From Takakia lepidozioides (lineage: Eukaryota; Streptophyta; Takakiopsida; Takakiales; Takakiaceae), in assembly GCA_030704615.1 (NCBI GenBank), contig CM060734.1, forward strand, positions 32,876,042 through 32,940,041: a stretch of 64,000 nucleotides of DNA. The letters run 5' to 3'. The notes beneath the pieces are model-generated. The model was not told where the DNA came from, searched no databases, and worked only from the letters and a program-made list of their open reading frames with translations. This document shows, in pieces, positions 9,322-19,292 of the stretch. Numbering within the stretch: the stretch's first letter is position 1; each line of letters opens with the position of its first letter. The position numbers were made by a program, and so were the translations under genes.

Positions 9322-9778
9322 ATGATAATGAAAGTGAACATAATGGAAACACTTCACTCATGAATCCACTCATAAATCCACTCAATCATATAAACTAAGT
9401 CAAACCAATGGCACCTTTGCTAAAGGAATCCACCCTACAAAGCCCTCACCACATTCCTTCTCAATACCTAGAGCTATGGAGGTGGGAGAGGCTCATGGAG
9501 GCTCAACTACAAGAAGATGAGCCCTCCTCAACACTCACAAGGGGAAAACCCATCCTCATGTCCCAAGTGAGGTTTGACACCTCACTTGGCATATGAGACC
9601 AGATGCACACAAAATACAAATATAAATATCCAAAATATCTTAATTAACTCGAAGTAGGTAATTCTAGTTAACCATGACTAAAACCATGACAGCTGTCGTG
9701 CACCTAAGCATCGTGCCACAACATACATCGGTGTCCACCATACATTCTAAGCACACAATCCTAGAAAGCTATGCCACA
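9322..9778 (-). repeat. Ty3/gypsy LTR (3' LTR of the minus-strand element)
   Basis: On the minus strand the unit starts TGTGGCATAGC just after a polypurine tract and ends TTTCATTATCA, giving the TG...CA ends of an LTR. Positions 9323-9688 are repeated in direct orientation at 18207-18573 with roughly 90% identity by eye. About 457 bp long. Confidence 0.65.
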
Positions 9779-9798
9779 ATCGCCCCCCTAGCTGATGA
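9779..9798 (-). other. Polypurine tract of minus-strand gypsy element
   Basis: Read on the minus strand, CAGCTAGGGGGGCGAT lies directly before the LTR start. The same tract, GCTAGGGGGGCGAT, lies before the plus-strand LTR at 28965. This is the expected primer site for plus-strand DNA synthesis. Confidence 0.6.
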
Positions 9799-10029
9799 TT
9801 AGATCCCTCTAACACCGGATAGCTGACAAGTATCCATCTCAATAAGATCATCGCTTGGTCTTCAATCGCACATGTCCCAATTTTCTAAAGTATACGGATC
9901 AAGAGGTCAGGTGCAACGAGAACCCCATCATTAATCGCTTGCTTGTAATCCATAATCTTCAATTGAGTATCCATGGCGTTGAGCTCCCACCAACTAGACC
10001 TTGGATCACTTGTCAACTCCACCATTGTC

Positions 10030-11204
10030 ATGCCCACTACCTATGTCCAAGGCATCGTGGACACAACCATTTTCCACTAGGAACCTCCTCAAGTGGCAGT
10101 GTCAAGCATCCCATGTGTCACCCCCTTGAGCATTTGTCACACACCAGCATTGGTTGCGGCACCACGAGCATGCCCACATAGCATGCAATGCAATCCTGCA
10201 GGTACCACTGCAAGGTTGAGATCTATCCTCCCATCCACATGTGGAAAGGTGACATGGCGCACATGGTCCTTCCATACCATCACATCTCGACCCTCCAGAA
10301 TCAACACTCCTGAAGGCAACACCTCTCGGACCCTTAGGATCACACGTCCTGCTGTGACATCCAAAGTCGTGGGCGCTATCTGCTGCAGATACACATAGTC
10401 CCCAGGGTGGAAACGCCGAACACCTGGCCGATATCCCCCTCCACATATAGTGGCGTACTTCAATGTGTCTCGGTGTTGGGCAATAGCAAGATTATCAAAA
10501 GCCATAGACATGACTCTCTTGAACAACTCTATCCGTTGGGCGCATGCTTGTGTCCACACATCCGGATCATCAAGATTGAGGACTACTGCAATCTCTCTAC
10601 GAATAGATGCAGGCAAATCTGGCTCTCGGCCAAACGAAAGGAAATAAGGCGAGAACGAGGCAAGTGATGCTTGCTTGCTAAACCTGTAGCCCATGGCCAA
10701 CCAAGGTAACTGAAGGTCCCAATCTCCCAAGTGTCCCTTCTGCAAGCCATACTTGCGCAAGCCTCGCTTGACCGTTTGTACAACCCTCTCTGCCAGGCCA
10801 TCAGCCTTGGGATGATTCCGAGAAGTAGTACGGCGGTCTATCAAGGCTTGCTCACACAAAGTCTGAAACTCCCCCAAGAATTCTCTCCCCTGGTCCGTGA
10901 GTACCTCGGCTGGAGCACCAAATTGGCTAAGCACTCGATCTAAGAATGCATACGCAGCCCCCTCACTTGCCTTGTCAGGCAATGCCACCAGTTCAATCCA
11001 CTTGGAGAAATGTTCCACCATCACCAGCACATACTTGTTATGGCGAATCGTTAGTGGCACTGGGCCTGCAAAGTCAAGACTCCAACGATAGCCCAAACCC
11101 ATAATGGGTAAATGATGCAATTGTGGAGTAGGTGCATTGAAAGAAACCCATACTCTATCACACTCCATGCACCTTGCCACTAACTGTTGCACATCCGTAT
11201 GCAT
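10030..11204 (-). CDS. Ty3/gypsy integrase with C-terminal PHD finger, damaged
   Basis: A 355-residue open frame (10137-11204). It starts inside the zinc-binding domain (LVARCMECDRVW supplies the two Cys of HHCC). The catalytic core has D44 (WSLDFAGP), D104 (LTDQGREF) and E139 (ADGLAERVV), with about 34 residues between the last two as in retroviral-type integrases. Residues 160-300 hold the GPF/GRE-like C-terminal region (YRPGVRRFHPGDYVYL). The end reads CMLCGH and the frame is then lost, but the next frame continues CDKC, HMGC and W-CPRC down to about 10030, completing a C4HC3 PHD finger with one TGA in place of the conserved Trp. The product would insert element cDNA into the genome, with the PHD finger possibly reading histone tails. 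Downstream come the polypurine tract and LTR. Upstream it is joined to a truncated RT by a deletion. Confidence 0.85.
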
Positions 11205-11253
11205 GCCTTGCCACTAGTATTGTCATTGTAAGAAGTTGGATGAGGCACAATCC

Positions 11254-11710
11254 TCACTCGTGCATCCTCCTATACTTGGAGTAGGTGAGTTCTCTTCCAC
11301 TTGAACCTCTTGGCTCGTTGTAGGAACCGCCATTGGAACAAACAATCCTTCCCATGTTGGTCAATCCCCCAGAATGCCGTCTTTTGCTTGTCAACATCTT
11401 TGATTGGCAACCAGTGGTAACCGGATCGCAAGTCCAATGTGCTAAACACTTTTGCATGCCCAATGGCATCAAAGATCTCCTCTGGAGTTGGCATGGATAT
11501 CGGACTTAGTCTGATAATTCACAAGACGATAGTCCCCACACATCCTTCTTTCTGTCCAATTGCCATAGATATCTTTCTTAGCTGGCATCACCGTTGCCAA
11601 GGCATACTCCCCGCCTGACAACTCCACCAATCTAGCTTCGAACAGCTCCATAGTCCGTGACTGGATCAATGATCTTTCCATGTCACTATACCGGTAGGCC
11701 TTCGAAAAAT
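11254..11710 (-). pseudogene. Ty3/gypsy reverse transcriptase, N-terminal part, internally deleted
   Basis: Adjacent frames encode RRMCGDYRLVNYQTKSD and then EIFDAIGHAKVFSTLDLRSG and QKTAFWGI, the fingers/palm region of gypsy RT with the first catalytic Asp (LDLRSGYHWL). The frame shifts around 11480 and again near 11290. Immediately after, the sequence jumps to the middle of the integrase zinc domain, so the YxDD motif, connection and RNase H domains are missing. This copy cannot encode an active RT. Confidence 0.8.
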
Positions 11711-12018
11711 TGGCGTGTCATTTGCCAAATCAATACGAATCTCTTGGCCCTTCAAACTCCCCAAATCCTTCAAACCGAAGGCAAAGCAATTTCTATAAGC
11801 TTTTAGAAATTGTTGGATCATCCGTCCTCTCCTACGGTGATTGTACGTCCAACATTTGGTTCCTAGTTGTCCTCAGTGACTGCAACCTTGGGTACACCAG
11901 GCTTGGAGATAGGAGACGCATCCTTTGGTTGCTAGATAGCAACCTCTTGGGCCTTATCCGCCCACCCTGACCGTGGCATAGCCTCCACTTGCTCTGCCAT
12001 AGCCACCTTGAGAACATC
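11711..12018 (-). pseudogene. Decayed pol segment upstream of RT
   Basis: Minus-strand frames with several stops, connecting to the RT start (WQMTRQFFEGLPV then DMERSLIQ). This is the usual linker between protease (or methyltransferase) and RT in this family, but no domain remains. It ends where the plus-strand gypsy leader begins. Confidence 0.5.
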
Positions 12019-12844
12019 CTCTAGGAAGAAACATTCTCAACCTCTTCAAAAGAGATATTCTTGAGGGCTCCTGGAGAGTTATTTGAGAGACCCTTGAAAG
12101 GTAGTCTTGTCTATTGTTCAAGCAAGAGAGTGTGGAGATAGGGTAGTGGGATGAGGGCGTGCTGGGATTAGAAATTGCTTTAGTCTCTCTTCCTTGTAGT
12201 CTTTCACCCTCTCTGTAGGCCAAAACCTTTCCGTAGGTGGAGGCAAGAGTCAGTCCAGGTTTGGGCTGGGGTATTGCAGGAGCGACACTGTGGAGTGTTT
12301 TTGGTGTGGGGGAGTTGCTGTCTTGATTTTCTTGTGTTTGGATCCCCTCCGCACCTGCATGCTTGACTGTGCGCCATGTTAGCTTTATGTGGGCGCTTGT
12401 GTTTCATCGGAGGTTGGTCCGGATTTGATCACCGGTCAATCCTAGAGCGTGTTGTCGGTGGTAAGGCTGGGGTGATGACCAGTCAGACCATCATTGTTTC
12501 TCTTATGGTGAGGCTGGGTTGATGACCAGCAAACCATATGAGTGTTTGCGGTGGATGTAGGTGCAGGTTTATGTTATGAACCTAGTAGTCTAAGCCATAA
12601 GCCGCAACATGTTCTCTATCCGGTTACCTTGTGGAAAGGGGGATTAGAGACAGGTTTAAAACAGGTGTGGTTGTGAGTTTTCATCACGGAGGTGCCACTA
12701 GTTACTGAGGAGAGTGTCGGTATAAGCACTAGCAATACTAGTGGGTATACAAGATGAGGTGTGCGGTTTAGGCCACCTTCACCTTCAGTGTCTTCTGAGG
12801 AAGGTTCAGACTCAGAGTTAGGAGGATTTTCGCCGAGGGTGCAA

Positions 12845-12853
12845 GCCATTTCC
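12845..12853. repeat. Target-site duplication, left copy
   Basis: GCCATTTCC, repeated exactly at 14033-14041 on the other side of the MULE. Nine bases is the typical Mutator-superfamily length. Confidence 0.75.
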
Positions 12854-13261
12854 CAACGACGCTACCGTGTGAGCTTGGCGTGTGAGCGTACGCTCGCACA
12901 ATGGTGATGTGGCGTGAGCCTACGCTCACAGCGCTGACGTGGCGCTGGTGCTGATGTGGCGTGAGCCCACCCAAGGTTGTGCCACGTCATCACAAAGATG
13001 GTGGGCCTATAACCGTGGAGCCTATAATTGTGGGATTTCACCATCTGAAGGTGAGATGGGTTAAGGGTTTAGGGCATCCGCAGAGATCAACCTTATGTTA
13101 ATACGAGGTTGATTTCCGAGTTCATGTTCATTTGAATGTGACTTGATATGTTCGCAAATGAACAAATGAGTTTGAGGAACGAATGCAACAAATGGTAGAC
13201 GCACGATTGATGACGTGATATACACCGACAGACATACGACTTCATTTTATTTTTTATTTTT

Positions 13262-13515
13262 TATTTCTCCCTGGGGGTGATGCAAATCAACCTTGCGTTG
13301 ACGCAACCTTCATTTGAGAAATGAAAGCATTATTTTTTGATTTTTTGATTTTTTATTTTTATTTTTTTTCCCTCCCTGGGGGGGTGATGCAAATCAACAT
13401 TGCGTTGACGCAACCTTGATTTGAGAAATGAAAGTGTTTTTTTTTTTTTTTTTTTTTTGGAGGGTGATGCAAATCACCTTGCGTTGACGCAACTTTGATC
13501 TGAGAAATGAAAGCA
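13262..13515. repeat. Three tandem subterminal units with a TTGCGTTGACGCAA palindrome
   Basis: Units near 13270, 13385 and 13462 each contain GGTGATGCAAATCA, then a TTGCGTTGACGCAA-type palindrome, then GAGAAATGAAAG, separated by T-rich runs. Comparable palindromic units occur in the autonomous MULE at 24350-24600. They may be transposase binding sites. Confidence 0.65.
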
Positions 13516-13523
13516 TTCTTTTT

Positions 13524-13832
13524 TTAGGACTGTTTTTTGCATTTTGTATGGTTGTTGGCCATGTTGTTCTTCGTTTCGTGTCTTGCATTGCAAGTCTTGC
13601 CAACCTGTTCTGCACCATGTTTTTTCATAAACCGCAAAGACGCTTTAGGGATTTCCTGGTGTTTGTCTGGAGAACGTCTATAAATGAAAAGTGGATGTGA
13701 ATTGGGGGGACGAAACCTCGTTAGAACAAACTCATTCTCCTTCGTGTTCATTACGCAACATGACATTGTACTTTCTGAAATATCATGTGCCCGTGGACAA
13801 AAATCATCCACAAACCACCCGTGATTTCTCAT
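13524..13832 (-). pseudogene. Possible captured or decayed exon inside the small MULE
   Basis: A 102-residue frame (GWFVDDFCPRAHDISEST near the start, then RRSPDKHQEIPKASLRFMKK). It is coherent, but no domain is recognised and I could not match it to the larger MULE's transposase. It could be a captured host fragment. Confidence 0.25.
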
Positions 13833-14041
13833 CCGACTAAGATTTGGATGAGGGATGAGACTTCTCGGAAATTAATGTTGGCAAATCTGGGGCGTGGTAG
13901 TCGCCTACAGTTCCGCAGAAATAGGTGGCATCCGCGGAATTAGGTCCTGCACGTGGGAAACCTTGTTGACGTGGCGTGAGCCGGGCTGGGCTTACAGGCT
14001 CACGCGGCTAGGCTCACGCGCAAGCATTCCCCGCCATTTCC

Positions 14042-15281
14042 ATGCCATTGTTATGGGATACGATGGAGGAAATGTATGGAGCTACCAAGGGGCCACGTCG
14101 GTACTCTGGAGCTGTAGGCACCATCGAGCTTGATGATTTTATATAGGAGTTTGATAGTTGGTGTGATTTGCAGCAGATACGCAATCCACAACTGTTTACA
14201 TATTTTATGGCATGGAAGGGGCTATTTCAGCACCTTGAGGGGCCGCCCATGGATGACTACCATGAGTTTAGGCGGGGACATGAGGTGGAGATTGAGGAAT
14301 GGGGGGTGTATTGGTCACCTGACTATGTCTCCATCACTAGAGGCACAAGGGCAGTGGTGATACCGGCAGCTACACCGGCAGCTGCTGCAAGCAGCAGTGG
14401 GATGTCAAGTGGAACAGGAGCTGGGAAGTCCACCCAAGCTCCTGCTGCAGCACCAACACCCGTGTCTGCCTTTAATCCAGTTGTGGAGTTCTTCGAGGAG
14501 TTAAGGAGAAACTACCAGGGATAAAGACGGAAAAATTGCGAAGCTTGCAAGAGTTCCAATGAAAGCCTACCGAGAGTTTAAGGGAGGCTTACACGTGCAT
14601 GAGGCGATTGATAAATGTAACCCAAGGGGTTACGGAAGCTCAAGCAGTCTAATTCTGGTATGGGATATTGGACAAAGAGTTGAGGAGAAGGGTGTGGGAT
14701 GCAACTCTCCTACAAGTACCCACCTTAGCAAACGTGTTTTTGCTGGCAGAGCGGATAGAGCTCAATATGATGGAGGAACGAGTGGTCATGGTGGGGTTTG
14801 ATAAGGAGACACAATGAAATGGGGCTCCTAGCCAACAACAACCATTACCCCCAACGTGCTCAAGGCAATAAATGGGCTCAGGCGAAGCCAAGGGAAAGAC
14901 AAAGATGATTTCAATTGCAGATGTCACTTCCTTCATTCTCAGGCCAACAACAGTCAGAAGTGACATGTTGGGATTGTGGAGGACCCCATGTTAAGAGAGA
15001 TTGCCCGCGGAGAGGCAAAAGGCCGGCAGAGGCACAGCCTACATAACCACAGTGTAGGCATTGTGGCAAGTATGGGCATGAAGAGATCCATTGTTATGAC
15101 TTGCAACCTGAGCTACGGCCAGGCCAGTTCCAAGGGAACAATGGTGGCCGAGGACGAGGCAATGTATTCCAGAGAGGTAGAAGAGGCAGAGGTCGTGGTG
15201 GAGGTCGTAAGCAAAACCAAGGAGCACAAGGTCAGGGTCAAGGTCATGACCAAGGCATGGTGGATAGGCTTGCCTAGCTAG
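14042..15281 (+). pseudogene. Gypsy copy 1 gag, decayed
   Basis: The first part (to 14524) encodes a capsid-like region with MAWKGLFQHLEG and FFEELRRNYQG, nearly the same as copy 2. A stop follows RNYQG, then frameshifts. From 14958 a frame gives two zinc knuckles: CWDCGGPHVKRDC (CX2CX3HX4C) and CRHCGKYGHEEIHC (CX2CX4HX4C), then a Gly/Arg-rich tail. Gag would package element RNA in cytoplasmic particles. With stops between the blocks, this copy is dead. Confidence 0.75.
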
Positions 15282-16680
15282 AGCAACGTCTTGCTACCAT
15301 GGCCACTACTCATGTTGCGTCAGCTCCAAGGCCTGAAGTTCAAGCCCCACCTATACAACCTTTTAAGACCAGATTGGTATGGGCTTCATGTGTGGAGCCG
15401 CACTTGCAGGACCATTGCATGTGCACTCTGCAGCTGCTGTCACTCGAGCAGCAACGCGTGCTCCTGAGCCAAGAGGAACGGATGTGGATTTTGATCCACA
15501 AAGAGAGGAAGCAAGTTGACAGACAAGGCTTCCACAGTCTTTCACATTGGCTGAGACAATGCCAACTATGCCATTGATGGCACCCGCTCGTCCAAGTGTA
15601 TCAGAGGTAGAGCCACGAGTGCCATTGGGGAAAGTTGGTATGGCTTGGGAAATGTCAGTGGGTGGTTCTGCAAAGCAAAGTGCAGCCAGTACATTGTTGG
15701 GGGCGGCTATGGCAATTTGCCAAGCTCCATTGTTTTCTGCCACGACAATTGCAATGCCGGGGATGCGGCCAGCTGCAGTGTTTACACTGGCAGCTGCACT
15801 CTATGAGAGTGGTGATGCATTGGCACTATCTGCAGGGATATCGGATGAGGTGCAGTGCATGGATGCCTTGGATTCAAGGGTGAAGACAGCCACAGCTGCG
15901 CCATGGCAAGTGGCAGTTGCAAGGTTGCAAGAGTTGCCAGCTAGACCAGTCATTGAGCGTAGTATGGTGACTATTGGGGTGGTCCTGGTGGACAATCAGG
16001 ATGGTACGATTTCAGTTGGGTGGTCCATCCGGAAGGAGGTATAGGCCACTGCAGGTCTTGTTGGACTCGGGAGCACATCCACTGATGTTGGGGAGAGCAA
16101 CAATTGCAGGCTTGGGCCTTACAGAGGCGGACTTGAAGCCTTGCCCTTTCCAAATTCAAACATCTTTGGGTGGTTCAGAGAAGGCGCGAGGGATAACATG
16201 CCATGAGCTCTTTATTCGATTGCAGCCAGATCATCCTATAGATGGCTCTGTCATGAGAGCTAAAGCCATTGTTACGGACGCAATGTCTTATGATGTGCCT
16301 GTTGGTGGGGCTGTGTTGTACCCGATGGGCTTTACTTTGGACTTTTGGGAGGAAATGACATCCTACAGGCCGGAATGGCAGTCAGGGGATGATCGACGTG
16401 CAATGCTCCCAGTGCGGTTTATTGGGAATGTAGTGGTGGATCATAGGAACATATTGGCTGCATTCTCAGGGATGGTGGCTTGGGGTGTTGAGCTCTTGGA
16501 GGGCAATAGCCATGCAGATGATAGGCCACCACCTTATGAGAACAGACAATTGGCATACAAGGCTGATTTGCTTCCTCATGTGCCTCCTCCAAGGACCCCA
16601 AACAGTCCTCCAAAGACTCTTCCTATGTCACCATGTTCCCAATGCGTTCCTAAGTTCCCAATGGGTTCCCAATAGGTTCC
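15282..16680 (+). pseudogene. Gypsy copy 1 linker and aspartic protease
   Basis: An Ala-rich linker (15547-15970) leads into a protease frame (15974-16675). The catalytic motif is LLDSGAHPLMLG, the D-S-G form used by many plant retroelements, followed by TIAGLGLTEADLKPCPF. The linker frame overlaps the protease frame (165-residue and 233-residue frames), so at least one frameshift has occurred. The enzyme would cut the Gag-Pol polyprotein. Homology ends near 16610, before any methyltransferase or RT. Confidence 0.75.
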
Positions 16681-18206
16681 CTAAAAATATTCCTAAAAAT
16701 ATTCCTAAAAATATGCCATAGTATTCCCTTAGTAGTCCTATGGGCCTATATGTATTCTCTTTGTATTCCCCTTGTATTCTCCTTAGGAATAGCCATTTCC
16801 CCCTCATAGAGTAGTTCATTTCCTCCCAGGGTTTAGCCATTTCCCCCTAGGCTTTAGCCACTTCCCCCTCTATTTCCTTGAGGTTTAGCCTTACCAAGCT
16901 AGGGTTTGTGCTCCTTGGGGCTCTATGTTTAATCCCCTCAAGCACCCCTGAATTCTATGGGGTACCAAGGCAAATTCCCTTGATCTTCTTCACCTTAAGC
17001 TACTCAAGTTTGTCTCCAACTCAACTAGCAATGCATTGGCCACACAACAAGCTCAATTTCTCATTGGAACTCAAAATCAAAGCTTATACCTCCTTTGATA
17101 AGCCACCAAGCATTGTCTCCTCTCAAGCCTTGGTCACTCAAGCTCCCTTCACTTGCTAGCTCAAGAGCCACTCCTCTCAAGCTTGAAATTGCAAAGCTCA
17201 AACCAAATGCATGCTTCACACATGCATCACCTCATACACAAGGGAATCAACTTGCTCCCTTCACCTTCTAGCTCTCCTCAAGCTTGAAATTGGAAGCCAC
17301 ACTTGGGAAGCATATCCACATAAGCATCACTTGCTTGATCAACCATCCACCACAAAACTTAAGCCAAAAGGGAATGAATACATGAGCTTCACCTTCACCT
17401 TCCTTGTCTTGTCACATGCTAATGTATGGTTGAAGTTGCTATGCATGCCTTGAGCCACAATCTCTTTTCTTCAAGGACTTCCACAAATTGTTCTCCAAGC
17501 CTTTCCAATGCCCTAAGCTTGGCTTTACACCACCATGATTGGAAGACTTCTTCACATGCTCCCCTTCAAACCTCTTGAGCTTCCTAATGCTCTCCAAGTG
17601 CTTGCCTTTGTTGTCTTTAAGCCCAAGCCTATGTAGCTCCTTGGCTTCTCTTCCACAACATCCACACTTGAGCTTGCTTAACCCTAGATTGATAGTGAAA
17701 TGAGTACTAACAATCATTTAGTTGCTCTCCACAAGCCATGGCACACACCATTGACTCCATAATGTATAGAAATGATTCTCAATCCCTAGAATCCATGCTT
17801 CCACACATACAAGACTTCCCTCTTGCAATCCTTGCAAATCTTGTGGCAAACAAGCTCCTTCTTGAGCTCCCCAACACCTTGGTGTAACACCACAAGTACC
17901 TTTCCTTGCAACCCTTGGATACAAGAACTAAATTCTCCTAGCTCTCCAATTCCTTGGTGGATGCAACTTCACCAAGCCCCTTTCTTTGCAACCCTTGCAA
18001 GCCTTGTGATACAAGAGCTAAATTCTCCTAGCTCTCCAATTCCTTGGTGGATACAACTTCACCAAAGCACCTTTCCTTGCAACATCTTGCAAGCCTTATG
18101 AGATATTTGAGCTTCCTAGCTCTCTCACTCCTTGGTGCACACCAACACAAGTGCTAAGCTAATCCTTACACTCCGTACTCACAAACATAAAGTCATCTTC
18201 TTGTAG
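16681..18206. other. Non-coding repeat stretch, probably LTR or leader material
   Basis: It begins with short tandem CCTAAAAATATT and TTCCCAAT-GGGTTCC words, then TC-rich sequence with no credible gene. It includes four diverged 90-bp tandem units near its right end. Its position just inside the LTR copy at 18207 suggests 5' LTR or leader sequence of the minus-strand element, which I cannot confirm. Confidence 0.4.
17828..18150. repeat. About four tandem 90-bp units
   Basis: Repeated words are CTTTCCTTGCAAC, GATACAAGA-CTAAATTCTCC and AGCTCTCCAATTCCTTGGTG. Two units (starting about 17918 and 18008) are nearly identical; the flanking ones are diverged. Confidence 0.7.
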
Positions 18207-18572
18207 TGATAATGAAAGTGAACACAATGGAAACACACCACTCATGAATCCACTCAATCACATAAACTAAGTCAAGCCAAGGGCACCTTTGCTAAATGAA
18301 TCCACCCTACAAAACCCTTACCACACTCCTTCTCAATACCTAGAGCTGTGGAGGTGGGAAAGGCTCATAGAGGCTCAACTACAAGAAGATGAGCCTTCCT
18401 CAACACTCACAAGGGGAAAACCCATCCTCATGTCCCAAGTGAGGTTTGACACCTCACTTGGCATATGAGACCAAATGAAGTCCCAACACACAAAATACAA
18501 ATATAAATATCCAAAATATCCTAGTTAATTAGAAGTAGGTAATTCTAGTTAACCATGACTAGAACCATGAGA

Positions 18573-18573
<1 letters not shown>
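18207..18573 (-). repeat. LTR copy matching 9323-9688
   Basis: Direct repeat of the LTR at 9322-9778, sharing TGATAATGAAAGTGAAC and AAGATGAGCC-TCCTCAACAC. It is truncated on the right, where 41 A residues replace the last 90 bp. It is the likely 5' LTR partner of the minus-strand element. Confidence 0.65.

Positions 18574-18614
<41 letters not shown>
18574..18614. repeat. Poly(A) tract, 41 A
   Basis: A pure A run directly at the LTR break point. It may be the tail of a retroposed sequence or assembly-prone simple sequence. Confidence 0.85.
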
Positions 18615-18618
<4 letters not shown>

Positions 18619-18989
18619 AGGCCAACACTATTGATAGTGCCCACACATATGGAAAAAATAGCACACTGTAGAAGGTGGTGGTATCATGATAGTCAACGAT
18701 CTTGGTTCCCAACACCAACACATATAATAAAACACAATTTTAAGTAAATTTGGACTAAAGTTTGGTCCAGAAATAAGGAGAAATATCTTAATATGTATTT
18801 TTTAAATCATTTAAATGGATCATTTTAAATATAAATATAAAGATATAAATAATTGTTTGTCTATTAATATATAATATGAGAAATAAAGAAACATTATGTA
18901 TAAACTTCAGGAGAAAAAGCAGTTTCTATTTGGCTCATAAAGCAAGTTCCACTGTTCACTCGACGTTTAGTAGGAGTTGAATGAGATAC

Positions 18990-19066
18990 CAACAGTCAGT
19001 AGCTCAGTTGGTGAAGTGCACTGAGTGTCACCCTGATAATTATGGGATCAAATCTTGCTACTGACG
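18990..19066 (+). repeat. tRNA-derived SINE head
   Basis: ACCAACAGTCAGTAGCTCAGTTGGTG has the RNA polymerase III A box (TAGCTCAGTTGG), and GGGATCAAATCTTG about 33 bp later is a degenerate B box. The same order and starting word (ACCAACAGT) occur at 35262. It is not foldable as a proper tRNA with a normal anticodon arm, so it is a SINE rather than a tRNA gene. Confidence 0.55.
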
Positions 19067-19088
19067 AGTGTGGTATGTTCCTGGTACA

Positions 19089-19292
19089 TGATTCTCTCTG
19101 TCAAGTTATTTTACCACTAGTGTGAAGTTAGCTAGGAAATAACTAGCTTTTATATATTGACATTTGGGATTGACCCAAGTGTCAATCCAGAGTCAATACA
19201 TGTTTGGGCACTTGACGTTGTTATCTTCACGGCAGATCGCGGTGGGCTCATCTTTCTCGAGTTGAGCCTCACCGCGTCTAGCTATACAAAGA
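19089..19292 (+). repeat. Fragment of the tandem-LTR family
   Basis: The stretch with TTTTACCACTAGTGTGAAGT and GGCAGATCGCGGTGGGCTCA is almost identical to 29314-29505 and 29853-30040 inside the LTR array. It is the probable 5' LTR remnant of gypsy copy 2. Similarity stops at TCTAGCTAT. Confidence 0.7.

Larger units (their letters stand above)
12854..14032 (-). mobile_element. Non-autonomous MULE inserted in gag
   Basis: A 1179-bp element flanked by the exact 9-bp duplication GCCATTTCC. Its left end (CAACGACGCTACCGTGTGAG) matches the end of the larger MULE at 24180 (CAACGACGCTACCGCGTGAG). The right end, reversed, aligns imperfectly in the GCT..CG.GTGAGC.T.GC.GTGAGC pattern. No transposase remains; a minus frame at 13524-13832 may be a captured or decayed exon. 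It carries subterminal tandem repeats at 13262-13515. Confidence 0.75.
12019..16680 (+). mobile_element. Plus-strand Ty3/gypsy copy 1: leader, gag, protease (interrupted by a MULE)
   Basis: The leader and start (about 12228-12853) align with 20650-21290 of copy 2, including the block with GGCAAGAGTCAGTCC and GTTTGGATCCCCTCC. A 1179-bp MULE then interrupts the gag N-terminus. Gag resumes at 14042 and runs through zinc knuckles to protease at 16675. RT and integrase are absent; sequence beyond about 16610 belongs to other repeats. The copy is inserted, or brought by rearrangement, inside the minus-strand gypsy element bounded by LTRs at 9322 and 18207. Confidence 0.7.

Noticed and set aside
18990-19066. 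Functional tRNA gene
   Set aside because: A and B boxes are recognisable but acceptor and anticodon stems do not pair properly and the sequence is repeated with a non-tRNA body.
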